Positions 1 to 7,033 of a stretch of DNA of 26,531 nt are shown here, one piece after another (the stretch's first letter is position 1; each line of letters opens with the position of its first letter). The stretch comes from UMGS1668 sp035447605 (lineage in GTDB: Bacteria; Bacillota; Clostridia; Oscillospirales; Ruminococcaceae). The stretch covers positions 1-26,531 of the forward strand of contig DAOTHJ010000022.1 in NCBI GenBank assembly GCA_035447605.1. The letters run 5' to 3'. The position numbers and the translations under genes were made by a program. The notes beneath the pieces are model-generated. The model worked only from the letters and a program-made list of their open reading frames with translations, was not told where the DNA came from and ran no database searches.

Positions 1-300
1 GTGGCGGGTGCGGCATTGTTTGCAGTCCATCAGCGGATCGGAGAAGCCGCCGACATGGCCGGAGGCGACCCATACCTGCGGATTCATCAGGATGGCGGCG
101 TCGAGGCCGACGTTGTAAGGGCTTTCTTGTACAAAAGCTTTCCACCAGGCGCGCTTGACGTTATTTTTGAATTCCACACCGAGCGGGCCGTAGTCCCAGG
201 TGTTGGAAAGGCCACCGTAGATTTCGGAGCCGGCATAAACATACCCGCGGTTTTTGCAGAGTGCAACGATCTTATCCATTGTGTAGGCTTTGCTGTCCAT
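1..300 (-). CDS. glyQS: Glycyl-tRNA synthetase, alpha2 type, N-terminal 100 residues (partial)
   Basis: Reading the minus strand from the ATG at 300-298 gives 100 residues that run off the left edge. They begin MDSKAYTMDKIVALCKNRG and contain SEIYGGLSNTWDYGPLG, then WVASGHVGGFSDPLMDC and CKQC. This is the start of the class II catalytic core of the homodimeric glycyl-tRNA synthetase that charges tRNA-Gly. It differs from the alpha2-beta2 GlyQ/GlyS form used by many bacteria. The start is supported by a GGAGGG ribosome site about 8 nt upstream (complement of 308-313) and by a sigma-A promoter at 344-372. The 5' leader is only about 40 nt, so there is no room for a T-box, unlike thrS further along. 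The gene is transcribed away from yicC. The rest of the protein, including motifs 2 and 3 and the anticodon-binding domain, lies outside the window. Confidence 0.93.
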   Translation of the reverse strand, partial: MDSKAYTMDKIVALCKNRGYVYAGSEIYGGLSNTWDYGPLGVEFKNNVKRAWWKAFVQESPYNVGLDAAILMNPQVWVASGHVGGFSDPLMDCKQCRTRH

Positions 301-343
301 TAGACAATCCCTCCGTTTTCTCAAACTGGAAATATACATTCAC

Positions 344-372
344 ATATTATTCCTCAAAAAAGAAATAGTCAA
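344..372 (-). promoter_or_regulatory. Sigma-A promoter of glyQS
   Basis: On the minus strand TTGACT (complement of 367-372) and TAATAT (complement of 344-349) are separated by exactly 17 nt. The predicted transcription start is about 35-40 nt before the glyQS ATG. Confidence 0.75.
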
Positions 373-518
373 GCAATCTCGGCCAGGGAATTGTCGAAAT
401 TTCATCCTTCGGAAGAGGGAAGGGAGGCGGAGGAAACATTCCGGAAATCTCGGGTGCCGGGCGTCCGCCCGTGAGCACGGAAAGACGCCGGAAAGTCTGT
501 GGAGGAACCGGTAAAACA

Positions 519-547
519 TTGACTTTTTCCGGTAAATAGACTAAACT
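519..547 (+). promoter_or_regulatory. Sigma-A promoter of the yicC operon
   Basis: TTGACT at 519-524 and TAAACT at 542-547 have a 17-nt spacer. The predicted start is near 554, giving a leader of about 30 nt before yicC. This is the only good promoter I see ahead of the yicC-remA-gmk-rpoZ-coaBC cluster. The repeat block after yicC could hide another. Confidence 0.7.
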
Positions 548-583
548 ATTTAAATAGATTTTTATGCCCGGGAGGATGTTGCA

Positions 584-1462
584 ATGATCAGGAGCATGAC
601 CGGATATGGTGCCGCGGAGAAAACCGTCGGCGGAAAATACATCCGTGTGGAGATCAAGTCGGTCAACCACCGCTATCTGGAGTTCTCCGCCAGGGTGCCG
701 CGTGCCTATGGATTTTTGGAAGAAAAGATGAAGGGCCTGCTCTCCGAATGTATCTCACGGGGGAAAGTGGACTGCAGCGTCTTCGTTCAGACCATCGAGG
801 GCGGCAGTGAGAAGGTCTGCATCAATAAAGACCTGGCAAAGAGCTATATCGAAGCCCTGCGCTCGGTGCGGCATGATTTGGATCTTCGGGACGATCTCTC
901 GCTCAATTCCGTTGCGCGCCTGCCGGATGTCTTTACGGTCGTGCAGGAGGAGGAGGACGAGGACGCCGTCTGGACGCTCGTAAAAGAGGTTGCCGACGCC
1001 GCCATAGAAAACTTCATCGCCATGCGCGGAGTTGAGGGCGAAAAGATGAAGGCCGACATGCTTATGAAGGCCGCGGAGATTGAAGAAAGAGTCGGCTATG
1101 TCGAGAGCCGCAGTCCGGAGACCGTCAAAGAATATCAGGACCGCCTCTACGCAAAGTTGCAGGAGGTGCTTCAGGGCGCCGGCATCGACGAAAACCGCAT
1201 TCTGACAGAGGCCGCCATTTATGCGGACAAGGTCGCCGTGGATGAGGAAACCGTGCGCCTGCGCAGTCACATCGCCCAGTTCCGGGATATTCTCGGCAAG
1301 GGCGGCGCGGTCGGCAAGAAGCTGGATTTTCTTGTGCAGGAGATGAACCGCGAGGCCAATACGACCGGTTCCAAATGCTCGGACGCCGATATCACCCGCG
1401 CCGTCGTGGACATCAAATGCGATATCGAAAAAATCCGTGAGCAGATCCAGAATATTGAATAG
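584..1462 (+). CDS. yicC: YicC/YloC family endoribonuclease
   Basis: This 292-residue protein matches the usual YicC/YloC length. It opens with the family signature MIRSMTGYGAAE, followed by EIKSVNHRYLEFSARVPR, and ends with the conserved block KLDFLVQEMNREANTTGSK. Members of this family are endoribonucleases implicated in RNA turnover; in E. coli YicC is linked to small-RNA decay. A GGAGG ribosome site at 571-575 sits 8 nt before the ATG. It is the first gene of a conserved Firmicute cluster (yicC, remA, gmk, rpoZ, coaBC). Here a hairpin-rich repeat block of more than 500 bp separates it from remA. A perfect 9-bp hairpin begins two bases after its stop codon, at 1464-1484. The family assignment is secure. 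The cellular target in this organism is not known. Confidence 0.95.
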   Translation: MIRSMTGYGAAEKTVGGKYIRVEIKSVNHRYLEFSARVPRAYGFLEEKMKGLLSECISRGKVDCSVFVQTIEGGSEKVCINKDLAKSYIEALRSVRHDLDLRDDLSLNSVARLPDVFTVVQEEEDEDAVWTLVKEVADAAIENFIAMRGVEGEKMKADMLMKAAEIEERVGYVESRSPETVKEYQDRLYAKLQEVLQGAGIDENRILTEAAIYADKVAVDEETVRLRSHIAQFRDILGKGGAVGKKLDFLVQEMNREANTTGSKCSDADITRAVVDIKCDIEKIREQIQNIE

Positions 1463-1463
1463 C

Positions 1464-2002
1464 GCATGCGGCAGAGCCGCATGCTGCGAGTTGGCCTTCG
1501 TGCTCCAAAAGTAGGAGCACGATTTTGGCTTCGCCAAAACCGGCCAACTCATCGAAAAGTTTATGTTCCGACGAGCTTGCGCCCGTGCGAAGCACGGCGA
1601 CGGCCCACTTTTGGCCGTCGAGAAAACTCGCAGCATCGGAGATGCTTTTTTCAACGAGTTTTGCGGTTTCCGAAGGNNNNNNNNNNNNNNNNNNNNNNNN
1701 NNNNNNNNNNNNNNNNNNNNNNNNNNNNNNNNNNNNNNNNNNNNNNNNNNNNNNNNNNNNNNNNNNNNNNNNNNNNAAATCGCGGCCATTTTTTACGGCC
1801 GCGAAGAAAAACTCACAGCATCGGAGATGCGGTTGACCTTCGTGCTCCAAAAGTAGGAGCACGATTTTGGCTTCGCCAAAACCGACCAACTCGTCGTAAA
1901 GCATAAAGCCGAGTTTATGTTCCGACGAGTTTTGCGGTTTCCGAAGGAAATCGCGGCCATTTTTTACGGCCGCGAAGAAAAACTCACAGCATCGGAGATG
2001 CG
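1464..2002 (+). repeat. Hairpin-rich ~171-bp tandem repeat block with an assembly gap
   Basis: The text starting ACTCACAGCATCGGAGATGC at 1811 recurs at 1982, a period of 171 bp. A variant starts at 1626, and a further partial copy spans 1488-1676. Within and between units are many perfect inverted repeats. At 1464-1484 a 9-bp stem has a 3-nt loop. GAGTTGGCC (1488-1496) pairs with GGCCAACTC (1542-1550) and encloses two hairpins (1499-1521 and 1523-1539), so the whole could fold like a three-way junction. CCGTGC/GCACGG lies at 1583-1597 and CGACGGCC/GGCCGTCG at 1598-1620. In the complete unit AACTCGTCG pairs with CGACGAGTT around an inner CATAAA/TTTATG stem. Each unit ends with CGCGGCC/GGCCGCG. 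The block resembles REP/BIME-type or MITE-like intergenic repeats. It lies inside an otherwise compact operon, so it is probably transcribed. Confidence 0.85.
1677..1776. other. Assembly gap of 100 N
   Basis: Exactly 100 N, the conventional placeholder for a scaffold gap of unknown size. The left flank ends CCGAAGG and the right flank begins AAATCGCGGCC. In the intact repeat unit near 1941-1960 these two strings are directly contiguous. The gap therefore probably represents zero bases or a whole number of collapsed repeat units. Confidence 0.97.
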
Positions 2003-2038
2003 ATTCCCTTATTTTTGTTTTATGAGAGCTGGTGTCCA

Positions 2039-2284
2039 ATGAAGCTGGTGAATATCGGCTTTGGCAATATGGTCAATGCGGACCGGATTGTTGCGATGAT
2101 CGCGCCGGATTCCGCGCCGGTCAAGCGCGTCATTCAGGATGCCCGGGAGAAGGGCATGCTGGTGGATGCCTCGTACGGCAGGAAGACGCAGGCGGTCGTC
2201 ATCATGGATTCCGGGCACGTGGTGCTTTCCGGGATCCCGCTGGATACTGTGACAGGGAGGATAGCGGAAGAACCGGATGAATAA
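2039..2284 (+). CDS. remA: RemA/DUF370 family extracellular matrix regulatory protein
   Basis: 81 residues starting MKLVNIGFGNMVNADRI, with SAPVKRVIQDAREKGMLVDASYGRKT and VVIMDSGHVVLSG, which is the complete RemA (DUF370) pattern. In Bacillus subtilis RemA is a DNA-binding activator of biofilm matrix genes; in other Firmicutes the same small protein sits between yicC and gmk. I chose the ATG at 2039 because family members begin with MKLINIGFGN. An in-frame ATG at 2015 would add eight unconserved residues (MFYESWCP). The ribosome site is weak (GAGAGCTGG about 10 nt upstream). The repeat block ends only about 35 nt before the start, so structure there could affect expression. The gene overlaps gmk by 8 nt, suggesting translational coupling. 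Confidence 0.92.
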   Translation: MKLVNIGFGNMVNADRIVAMIAPDSAPVKRVIQDAREKGMLVDASYGRKTQAVVIMDSGHVVLSGIPLDTVTGRIAEEPDE

Positions 2285-2900
2285 AGGAATTTTACTGGTG
2301 ATCTCCGGCCCCTCGGGCGTCGGAAAAGGCACTATCATTAAACGGCTTTTTGAATTGGATAAAAACCTGTCGTTTTCCGTTTCGGTGACCACGAGGAAGC
2401 CGCGTGAGGGCGAAATCGACGGAGTGGATTATTGTTTCCTCACGCGGGAACAATACAACAGCCTTCGGGACGGCGGCGGGCTGCTGGAATATGCGGATTT
2501 CAGCGCGAATTCCTATGGAACGCCGAAAGCAGAAGCGGAACACGCGCTGAATGAGGGCCGGGATCTGGTTTTGGATATCGAGATTCAGGGCGCCAGAAGC
2601 GTCCGGCGGATCATGCCGGATGCGCTGCTTGTCTACATCGTTCCGCCCTCTTTTGAAGAACTGAAAAAGCGGCTGGCGGGACGCGGCTCGGAGACCGAGG
2701 AATCCATGAAGCTCCGCCTTGATGCCGCAATCCGGGAACTTTCCGAGGCTCCCGAAGTCTACGACTGTTTTGTCGTCAACGACTGCATCGAAAATGCGGC
2801 CGATGAAATAGAAGCGATCCTCCGGCTCAAGCGGATGGGAAGGTCCCTGCCGCGTGGTTCCGGGGAACAGATATTGAAGGAGGTCATCAGCCTTGCTTAA
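2277..2900 (+). CDS. gmk: Guanylate kinase
   Basis: This 207-residue enzyme phosphorylates GMP and dGMP to GDP and dGDP with ATP. The P-loop GPSGVGKGT is at residues 11-19. The GMP-binding region follows with SVSVTTRKPREGEIDGVDY, then the typical LEYADFSANSYGTPK and VLDIEIQGA segments, and the lid RGSETEESMKLRL. Length and order match bacterial Gmk. The ATG at 2277 lies inside the last codons of remA (8-nt overlap), with GGAAG just upstream and AGGGAGG further up inside remA. The 3' end carries the ribosome site and start codon of rpoZ. GMP kinase is a target of (p)ppGpp in Firmicutes, and this gene is commonly co-transcribed with rpoZ. Nothing unusual is visible. Confidence 0.97.
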   Translation: MNKGILLVISGPSGVGKGTIIKRLFELDKNLSFSVSVTTRKPREGEIDGVDYCFLTREQYNSLRDGGGLLEYADFSANSYGTPKAEAEHALNEGRDLVLDIEIQGARSVRRIMPDALLVYIVPPSFEELKKRLAGRGSETEESMKLRLDAAIRELSEAPEVYDCFVVNDCIENAADEIEAILRLKRMGRSLPRGSGEQILKEVISLA

Positions 2901-3105
2901 TCCTGCGGATATGTACAACCTCAATCAAAAAAACAGCCCCTATGCCAACGTAATCGCCGTCTCCAAACGCGCAAGAGAGATTTCCGAGGCGTATGAGGAG
3001 CAGCATGAGATCATGACGGATAAGCCGCTGAAGCTTGCCATCGGTGAATTCGTGCAGGACAAATGCCGGATCATCAAAGGGTCCATCAAGACCGAGGATG
3101 ACTGA
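2893..3105 (+). CDS. rpoZ: DNA-directed RNA polymerase omega subunit
   Basis: This 70-residue protein has the omega hallmark: an N-terminal P-x-x-x-Y/L segment, SPYANVIAVSKRAREI, then KPLKLAIGEFVQDKCRI. Omega binds the beta-prime subunit and helps RNA polymerase assemble. The start is a TTG at 2893, inside the end of gmk. It is chosen because AAGGAGG at 2877-2883 sits 9 nt before it. The first downstream ATG (2911) would be 27 nt from that site and would remove the start of the conserved N-terminus. The gene overlaps gmk by 8 nt and stops two bases before coaBC, so the three genes are almost certainly translated from one message. Confidence 0.93.
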   Translation: MLNPADMYNLNQKNSPYANVIAVSKRAREISEAYEEQHEIMTDKPLKLAIGEFVQDKCRIIKGSIKTEDD

Positions 3106-3107
3106 AT

Positions 3108-4331
3108 ATGGCCGGGAAAAAGACGATTTTGCTGGGCATCACGGGCGGAATCGCCGCGTATAAGGCGGCGGGGCTTGCCTCCGTACTGACAAAACGGAAC
3201 TATAACGTCCTTCCGGTGCTGACGAAAGGCGCCTGCGAATTCATTTCGCCGCTCACGTTCACCGCAGTGACCGGGAACAAGGCCCTGACGCAGCTGTTTG
3301 ACTCCGGGATCGAGCCGGAGATCGCCCACATCGCGCTCGCGAAGCAGGCCGATCTCGTTTTGATCGCGCCGGCAAGCGCGGATGTCCTTGCCAAGCTCGC
3401 AAACGGCATCGCGGACGACCTGCTGACTTCGGCCGTTCTGGCGGCGACCTGCAAAAAGCTGGCCGCGCCGGCCATGAATACGCATATGTTTGAAAACCCG
3501 GCGACGCAGAGAAATCTTGCGCAGCTCCGGGCGGACGGCTTTGGCATCGTCGAACCGGGTATGGGACACCTTGCCTGCGGAGATGACGGCAAAGGCCGCC
3601 TTGCCGATGAGGAGGAACTGATTGCCGCCGTAGAGTGCGCGCTGCACGGGAACGATTCCCTTGCCGGGAAAAAAGTCGTCGTCAGCGCGGGCCCGACCAT
3701 TGAGCCGCTCGACCCGGTGCGCTATCTGACCAACCGATCCACCGGCAAGATGGGCTATGCCGTTGCAAAGATGGCGGCCCTGCGCGGCGCGGATGTCGTG
3801 CTCATTTCCGGAAAGACAAACCTGCCGGTGCCTTACGGGACCTCCGTGCTCAACGTGGAGACTGCGGCGGAGATGGCAAAAGCCGTGCTCAAGGAATCTG
3901 CGGAGGCGGATCTTGTGGTCATGGCCGCGGCCGTGGCGGATTATACGCCGGCGGAATATGCTGAAAACAAGATTAAAAAATCCGACGGGGAGCTGACTCT
4001 TTCGCTTCGGCGCACGAAGGATATTCTTGCGGCGCTGGGCGAGAAGAAGCCGGATTGGCAGGTGCTCTGCGGCTTTTCGATGGAGACCGAAAACCTGATG
4101 GAGAACAGCCGCAAGAAGCTCTCCGCGAAGCATGCCGATCTGATCGTCGCGAATTCGATCGCGGAGGAGGGCGCAGGCTTTGCCGCCGACACCAACAAGG
4201 CCGTCCTGCTCTCCGCGGAGGAGGAGACCGTCCTTCCGATGATGACGAAGGAAGCGCTCGCCGACGCCATTCTCGACCGGATGACGGAGATGCTCGATGC
4301 AAAGACCACCGCCGGCGCGGTAAAAGGCTGA
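3108..4331 (+). CDS. coaBC: Bifunctional phosphopantothenoylcysteine decarboxylase / phosphopantothenate-cysteine ligase
   Basis: This 407-residue fusion carries two successive steps of coenzyme A synthesis. Residues 1 to about 185 form the FMN-binding CoaC decarboxylase: GITGGIAAYKA, the catalytic His74 in IAHIALAKQ, APASADVLAKLANGIADD (the PASANT-type motif), PAMNTHMF, and Cys157 in HLACGDDGKGR on the flexible flap. Residues 186-407 form the CoaB ligase, with VVSAGPTIEPLDPVRYLTN, RSTGKMGYA for nucleotide binding and the Lys-rich NKIKK. The length is normal. It is the last gene of the operon. In many Firmicutes priA, def and fmt follow coaBC, but here a new promoter and the thrS T-box follow 17 nt after the stop, so that part of the cluster is absent or elsewhere. 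Confidence 0.96.
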   Translation: MAGKKTILLGITGGIAAYKAAGLASVLTKRNYNVLPVLTKGACEFISPLTFTAVTGNKALTQLFDSGIEPEIAHIALAKQADLVLIAPASADVLAKLANGIADDLLTSAVLAATCKKLAAPAMNTHMFENPATQRNLAQLRADGFGIVEPGMGHLACGDDGKGRLADEEELIAAVECALHGNDSLAGKKVVVSAGPTIEPLDPVRYLTNRSTGKMGYAVAKMAALRGADVVLISGKTNLPVPYGTSVLNVETAAEMAKAVLKESAEADLVVMAAAVADYTPAEYAENKIKKSDGELTLSLRRTKDILAALGEKKPDWQVLCGFSMETENLMENSRKKLSAKHADLIVANSIAEEGAGFAADTNKAVLLSAEEETVLPMMTKEALADAILDRMTEMLDAKTTAGAVKG

Positions 4332-4347
4332 AATTTCAGGCCGGTTC

Positions 4348-4376
4348 TTGACAGCATGAAGAGAACGTGCTATGAT
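4348..4376 (+). promoter_or_regulatory. Sigma-A promoter of thrS
   Basis: A consensus TTGACA at 4348-4353 and TATGAT at 4371-4376 with a 17-nt spacer. It begins 17 nt after the coaBC stop codon. The predicted start is near 4383, just ahead of the T-box leader. Confidence 0.85.
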
Positions 4377-4382
4377 AGGCGC

Positions 4383-4633
4383 AATATTTGAAAAAGCGTA
4401 GATGGGGAAAACAATCCGGATTTTCCGCTCAGAGAGGGCCCGGTATTCTGAAAAGGGCCTGTGGAAACCGTGTACGTACCAGCCCCGGAGCGCGTGCAAG
4501 CTTTCTGTGAACACGCCGGCACCGCACCGTTACAGGCGGGCTTTTGAGTGCGGAGAGTGCGTCTCTCCGTGAACAAGGGTGGAACCGTGGAGCATCAAGC
4601 TTCGCCCCTTTTTGCAAGGAGCGAAGCTTTTTT
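4383..4633 (+). promoter_or_regulatory. T-box riboswitch controlling thrS
   Basis: The T-box consensus AGGGTGGAACCGTGG lies at 4576-4590. Stem I starts near CGCTC (4427-4431) followed by AGAGAG and closes with GGAGCG (4487-4492), which fits the K-turn region of T-boxes. The specifier most likely is ACC at 4478-4480 followed by A, a threonine codon, matching the downstream thrS. The antiterminator can form by AAGGG (4575-4579) pairing with CCCTT (4606-4610). The competing terminator is at 4597-4633. Uncharged tRNA-Thr should stabilise the antiterminator through the TGGA bulge (4580-4583), which predicts a tRNA-Thr with a U discriminator base. About 215 nt of further leader separate the terminator from the thrS ATG. 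I see only a small GGTCC/GGACC hairpin and a strong ribosome site there. Confidence 0.9.
4597..4633 (+). terminator. T-box intrinsic terminator upstream of thrS
   Basis: AAGCTTCGC (4597-4605) pairs with GCGAAGCTT (4621-4629), extended by CCTT/AAGG inside, and followed by a run of six T. Part of its 5' arm is shared with the antiterminator helix. Confidence 0.88.
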
Positions 4634-4848
4634 GTTTTCTTTTTCCGATTCATGCTTCGGTTGCGGCACATATTTCCGGTGGTGGAGCACTGTTGCGGGG
4701 CCGCTTTCGTAGGCATGAGGTTCCCGAGGGTCCATGTCGGGACCATCAGATCGAATTTTATGGACGTTAATTTGCTTTCCCGTTTCGGCTCTGCGGGCAT
4801 CGTTCCCGGAGCCCGGAAGCCGAAAAGCTTTTATAGGAGGAATGAGCT

Positions 4849-6786
4849 ATGGTTAAAGTAACCCTGCGTGACGAAGTCCGGGAGTATGAAGCCGGAACCA
4901 CCGCCTATGAGATTGCCCGGAGCATCAGTGCCGGACTCGCCAAAAACGCCTGCGCCGCCCGGATCGACGGGGAACCCTGCGATCTGCGCACGCCGGTTGA
5001 AAAGGATTGCGCCGTCGAAATCCTGACCTTCGACGATCCTTATGGAAAAAAGGCTTTCTGGCACACCACCAGCCATGTCATGGCTCAGGCCGTGCTGCAC
5101 CTGTTCCCGAACGCGAAGTTTTCCATCGGCCCGGCAATCGACAGCGGCTTCTATTATGATTTCGACGTGGACCGCCCGTTTACGGCCGACGACCTTGCCC
5201 GCATCGAGGAGGAGATGGCCGAAATCATCAAGACCGGCCTCGAAGTCCGGAAGTTCACCATGACCGTGGAAGAGGCCAGAGGATTCATGAAGGAACAGCC
5301 ATATAAGTTGGAGCTGATCGAGGAACACGCCGGAAAAGGCGAGGCTCTCTCTTTCTATCAACAGGGCGACTTCACCGAGCTCTGCGCCGGCCCGCACCTG
5401 ATGAGCATTGCTCCGATCAAGGCTTTTAAGCTGACTTCCACCACCGGCGCCTACTGGAGAGGCAGCGAAAAAAATAAGATGCTCTCCCGCATCTACGGCA
5501 TCTCCTATCCGAAGAAGGCCGATCTTGACGAGTATCTTGCCGCCATTGAGGATGCCAAGCGCCGCGACCACAACGTCCTCGGCCGCCAGCTCAAATATTT
5601 CTGCAACAGCGACCTCATTGGCCAGGGCCTGCCCTGCCTGATGCCGAAGGGCACCAAGCTCTTCCAGATTCTGAACCGCTATATTCAGGATAAAGAGGAA
5701 TACGAGTACGGCTATGTGATGACCCGTACGCCGCTGATGGCAAAATCCGACCTGTATAAGGTCTCCGGCCACTGGGATCATTACAAGGAGAATATGTTCG
5801 TCCTTGGCGATGAGGAAAAGGATAAGGAAGTCTATGCCCTCCGTCCGATGACCTGCCCGTTCCAGTATCAGGTCTATCTGAACGATAAGCACAGCTACCG
5901 CGACCTGCCGATCCGCTACGGCGAGACCTCGACGCTGTTCCGCAACGAGTCTTCCGGCGAGATGCACGGACTTATCCGCGTGCGCCAGTTCACGATCACC
6001 GAGGGACACCTGATCGTCCGCCCAGATCAGCTCGAGCAGGAGTTTGCCGGCTGCGTCCGCTTGATTAAGGAAGTTATGACCGATATCGGCCTGATCAACG
6101 ACATGACCTTCCGCTTCTCCAGATGGGATCCCGAAGACCGCGAAAAGTACGAGGGCACCCCGGAGATGTGGGAAGAGGCCGAAACCACGATGCGCGGCAT
6201 CCTGAACGACCTGCATATCCCGTATGTGGAGGCAAAGGGCGAGGCCGCCTTCTATGGCCCGAAACTTGACGGCCAGCTGAAGAACGTCTACGGCAAGGAA
6301 GATACCATTGTCACCGTCCAGATCGACATGATGCTTGCCCAGCGCTTCGGCATGACCTACACCGATCAGAACAACCAGCAGATCACGCCGTATATCATCC
6401 ACCGCACCTCCCTCGGCTGCTATGAGCGCACGATCGCTCTGCTGATCGAGAAATACGCCGGCGCCCTTCCGCTCTGGCTCGCTCCGGAGCAGGTCCGCGT
6501 GATGCCGATCACCGAGGATCAGAACGACTACGCCGAGGAGATCCGGAAGCAGCTCGCCAAGGCCGGATTCCGTGCCGCGAGCGATCTCCGCTTCGAGCGG
6601 ATCGGCTTCAAGATCCGCGAGGCGCAGACCGAAAAGATCCCGTATATGGTCGTCGTCGGTGACAAAGAGAAGGAATCCGGTACCGTGACGGTCCGCGACC
6701 GCCGCGACGGCAGCCAGACCTCGTGCACGCTTGAGGAATTCATCGCAAAGATCCGCGTCGAGAACGACAACAAGGTCTGTTCCTGA
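4849..6786 (+). CDS. thrS: Threonine-tRNA ligase (divergent catalytic signature)
   Basis: This 645-residue enzyme charges tRNA-Thr. Domains in order are a TGS domain (about 1-62), an editing domain with His72/His76 (HTTSH) and Cys179/His183 (CAGPH) that removes Ser from mischarged tRNA, the class II core, and a C-terminal anticodon-binding domain (about 545-640). Zinc ligands are Cys336 (MTCPF), His387 (TEGH) and His518 (IIHRTS). Motif 3 is GCYERTIALL. The segment written KPMNCPGH in most bacterial ThrRS is RPMTCPFQ here, and the motif 2 region is GETSTLFRNESSGEMHG. These changes keep the ligands, and I recall similar variants in other Clostridia. AGGAGG lies 7 nt before the ATG at 4849. Expression is controlled by the T-box leader. 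A terminator follows at 6810-6842. Confidence 0.96.
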   Translation: MVKVTLRDEVREYEAGTTAYEIARSISAGLAKNACAARIDGEPCDLRTPVEKDCAVEILTFDDPYGKKAFWHTTSHVMAQAVLHLFPNAKFSIGPAIDSGFYYDFDVDRPFTADDLARIEEEMAEIIKTGLEVRKFTMTVEEARGFMKEQPYKLELIEEHAGKGEALSFYQQGDFTELCAGPHLMSIAPIKAFKLTSTTGAYWRGSEKNKMLSRIYGISYPKKADLDEYLAAIEDAKRRDHNVLGRQLKYFCNSDLIGQGLPCLMPKGTKLFQILNRYIQDKEEYEYGYVMTRTPLMAKSDLYKVSGHWDHYKENMFVLGDEEKDKEVYALRPMTCPFQYQVYLNDKHSYRDLPIRYGETSTLFRNESSGEMHGLIRVRQFTITEGHLIVRPDQLEQEFAGCVRLIKEVMTDIGLINDMTFRFSRWDPEDREKYEGTPEMWEEAETTMRGILNDLHIPYVEAKGEAAFYGPKLDGQLKNVYGKEDTIVTVQIDMMLAQRFGMTYTDQNNQQITPYIIHRTSLGCYERTIALLIEKYAGALPLWLAPEQVRVMPITEDQNDYAEEIRKQLAKAGFRAASDLRFERIGFKIREAQTEKIPYMVVVGDKEKESGTVTVRDRRDGSQTSCTLEEFIAKIRVENDNKVCS

Positions 6787-6809
6787 CGGCAAAAAGAAAC
6801 CAAATAAAA

Positions 6810-6842
6810 AGCGGTGGGGATGTTTGTCCTCACCACTTTTTT
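6810..6842 (+). terminator. Intrinsic terminator after thrS
   Basis: GGTGGGGA (6813-6820) pairs with TCCTCACC (6827-6834) with one G-T wobble, and a run of six T follows. It lies 24 nt after the thrS stop codon. The next 190 nt up to the convergent phzF gene show no clear feature. Confidence 0.87.
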
Positions 6843-7033
6843 ATAGCACTTTGGTAATGGGAAAGACAGGCCGTCCGAGCAAGGGCCTGCGATGGCCATG
6901 CGGCCGGCGGATCATTCCGGTGCGTCCGGAGCAATCTACCTGCCGTACGTCCTTTCTGTACCTGCGTCAGCCGCCCGTTTCACCGGTGGCTGACATACAT
7001 CGCAAGAGTCTGTCTTTTCCGCAGAAGGAGACG

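Noticed and set aside
1413..2039. A minus-strand gene across the repeat block
   Set aside because: It runs through 100 N, has no ribosome site, and is explained by the repeat structure. The open frame is reported as a curiosity, not a gene.
2940..4514. A 524-codon minus-strand open frame opposite rpoZ and coaBC
   Set aside because: Crosses two real genes and the thrS promoter; Arg/His/Gly-rich translation typical of a shadow.
4831..6792. A 653-codon minus-strand open frame opposite thrS
   Set aside because: Antisense shadow of a clear ThrRS gene; its translation is low-complexity and matches no family I know.
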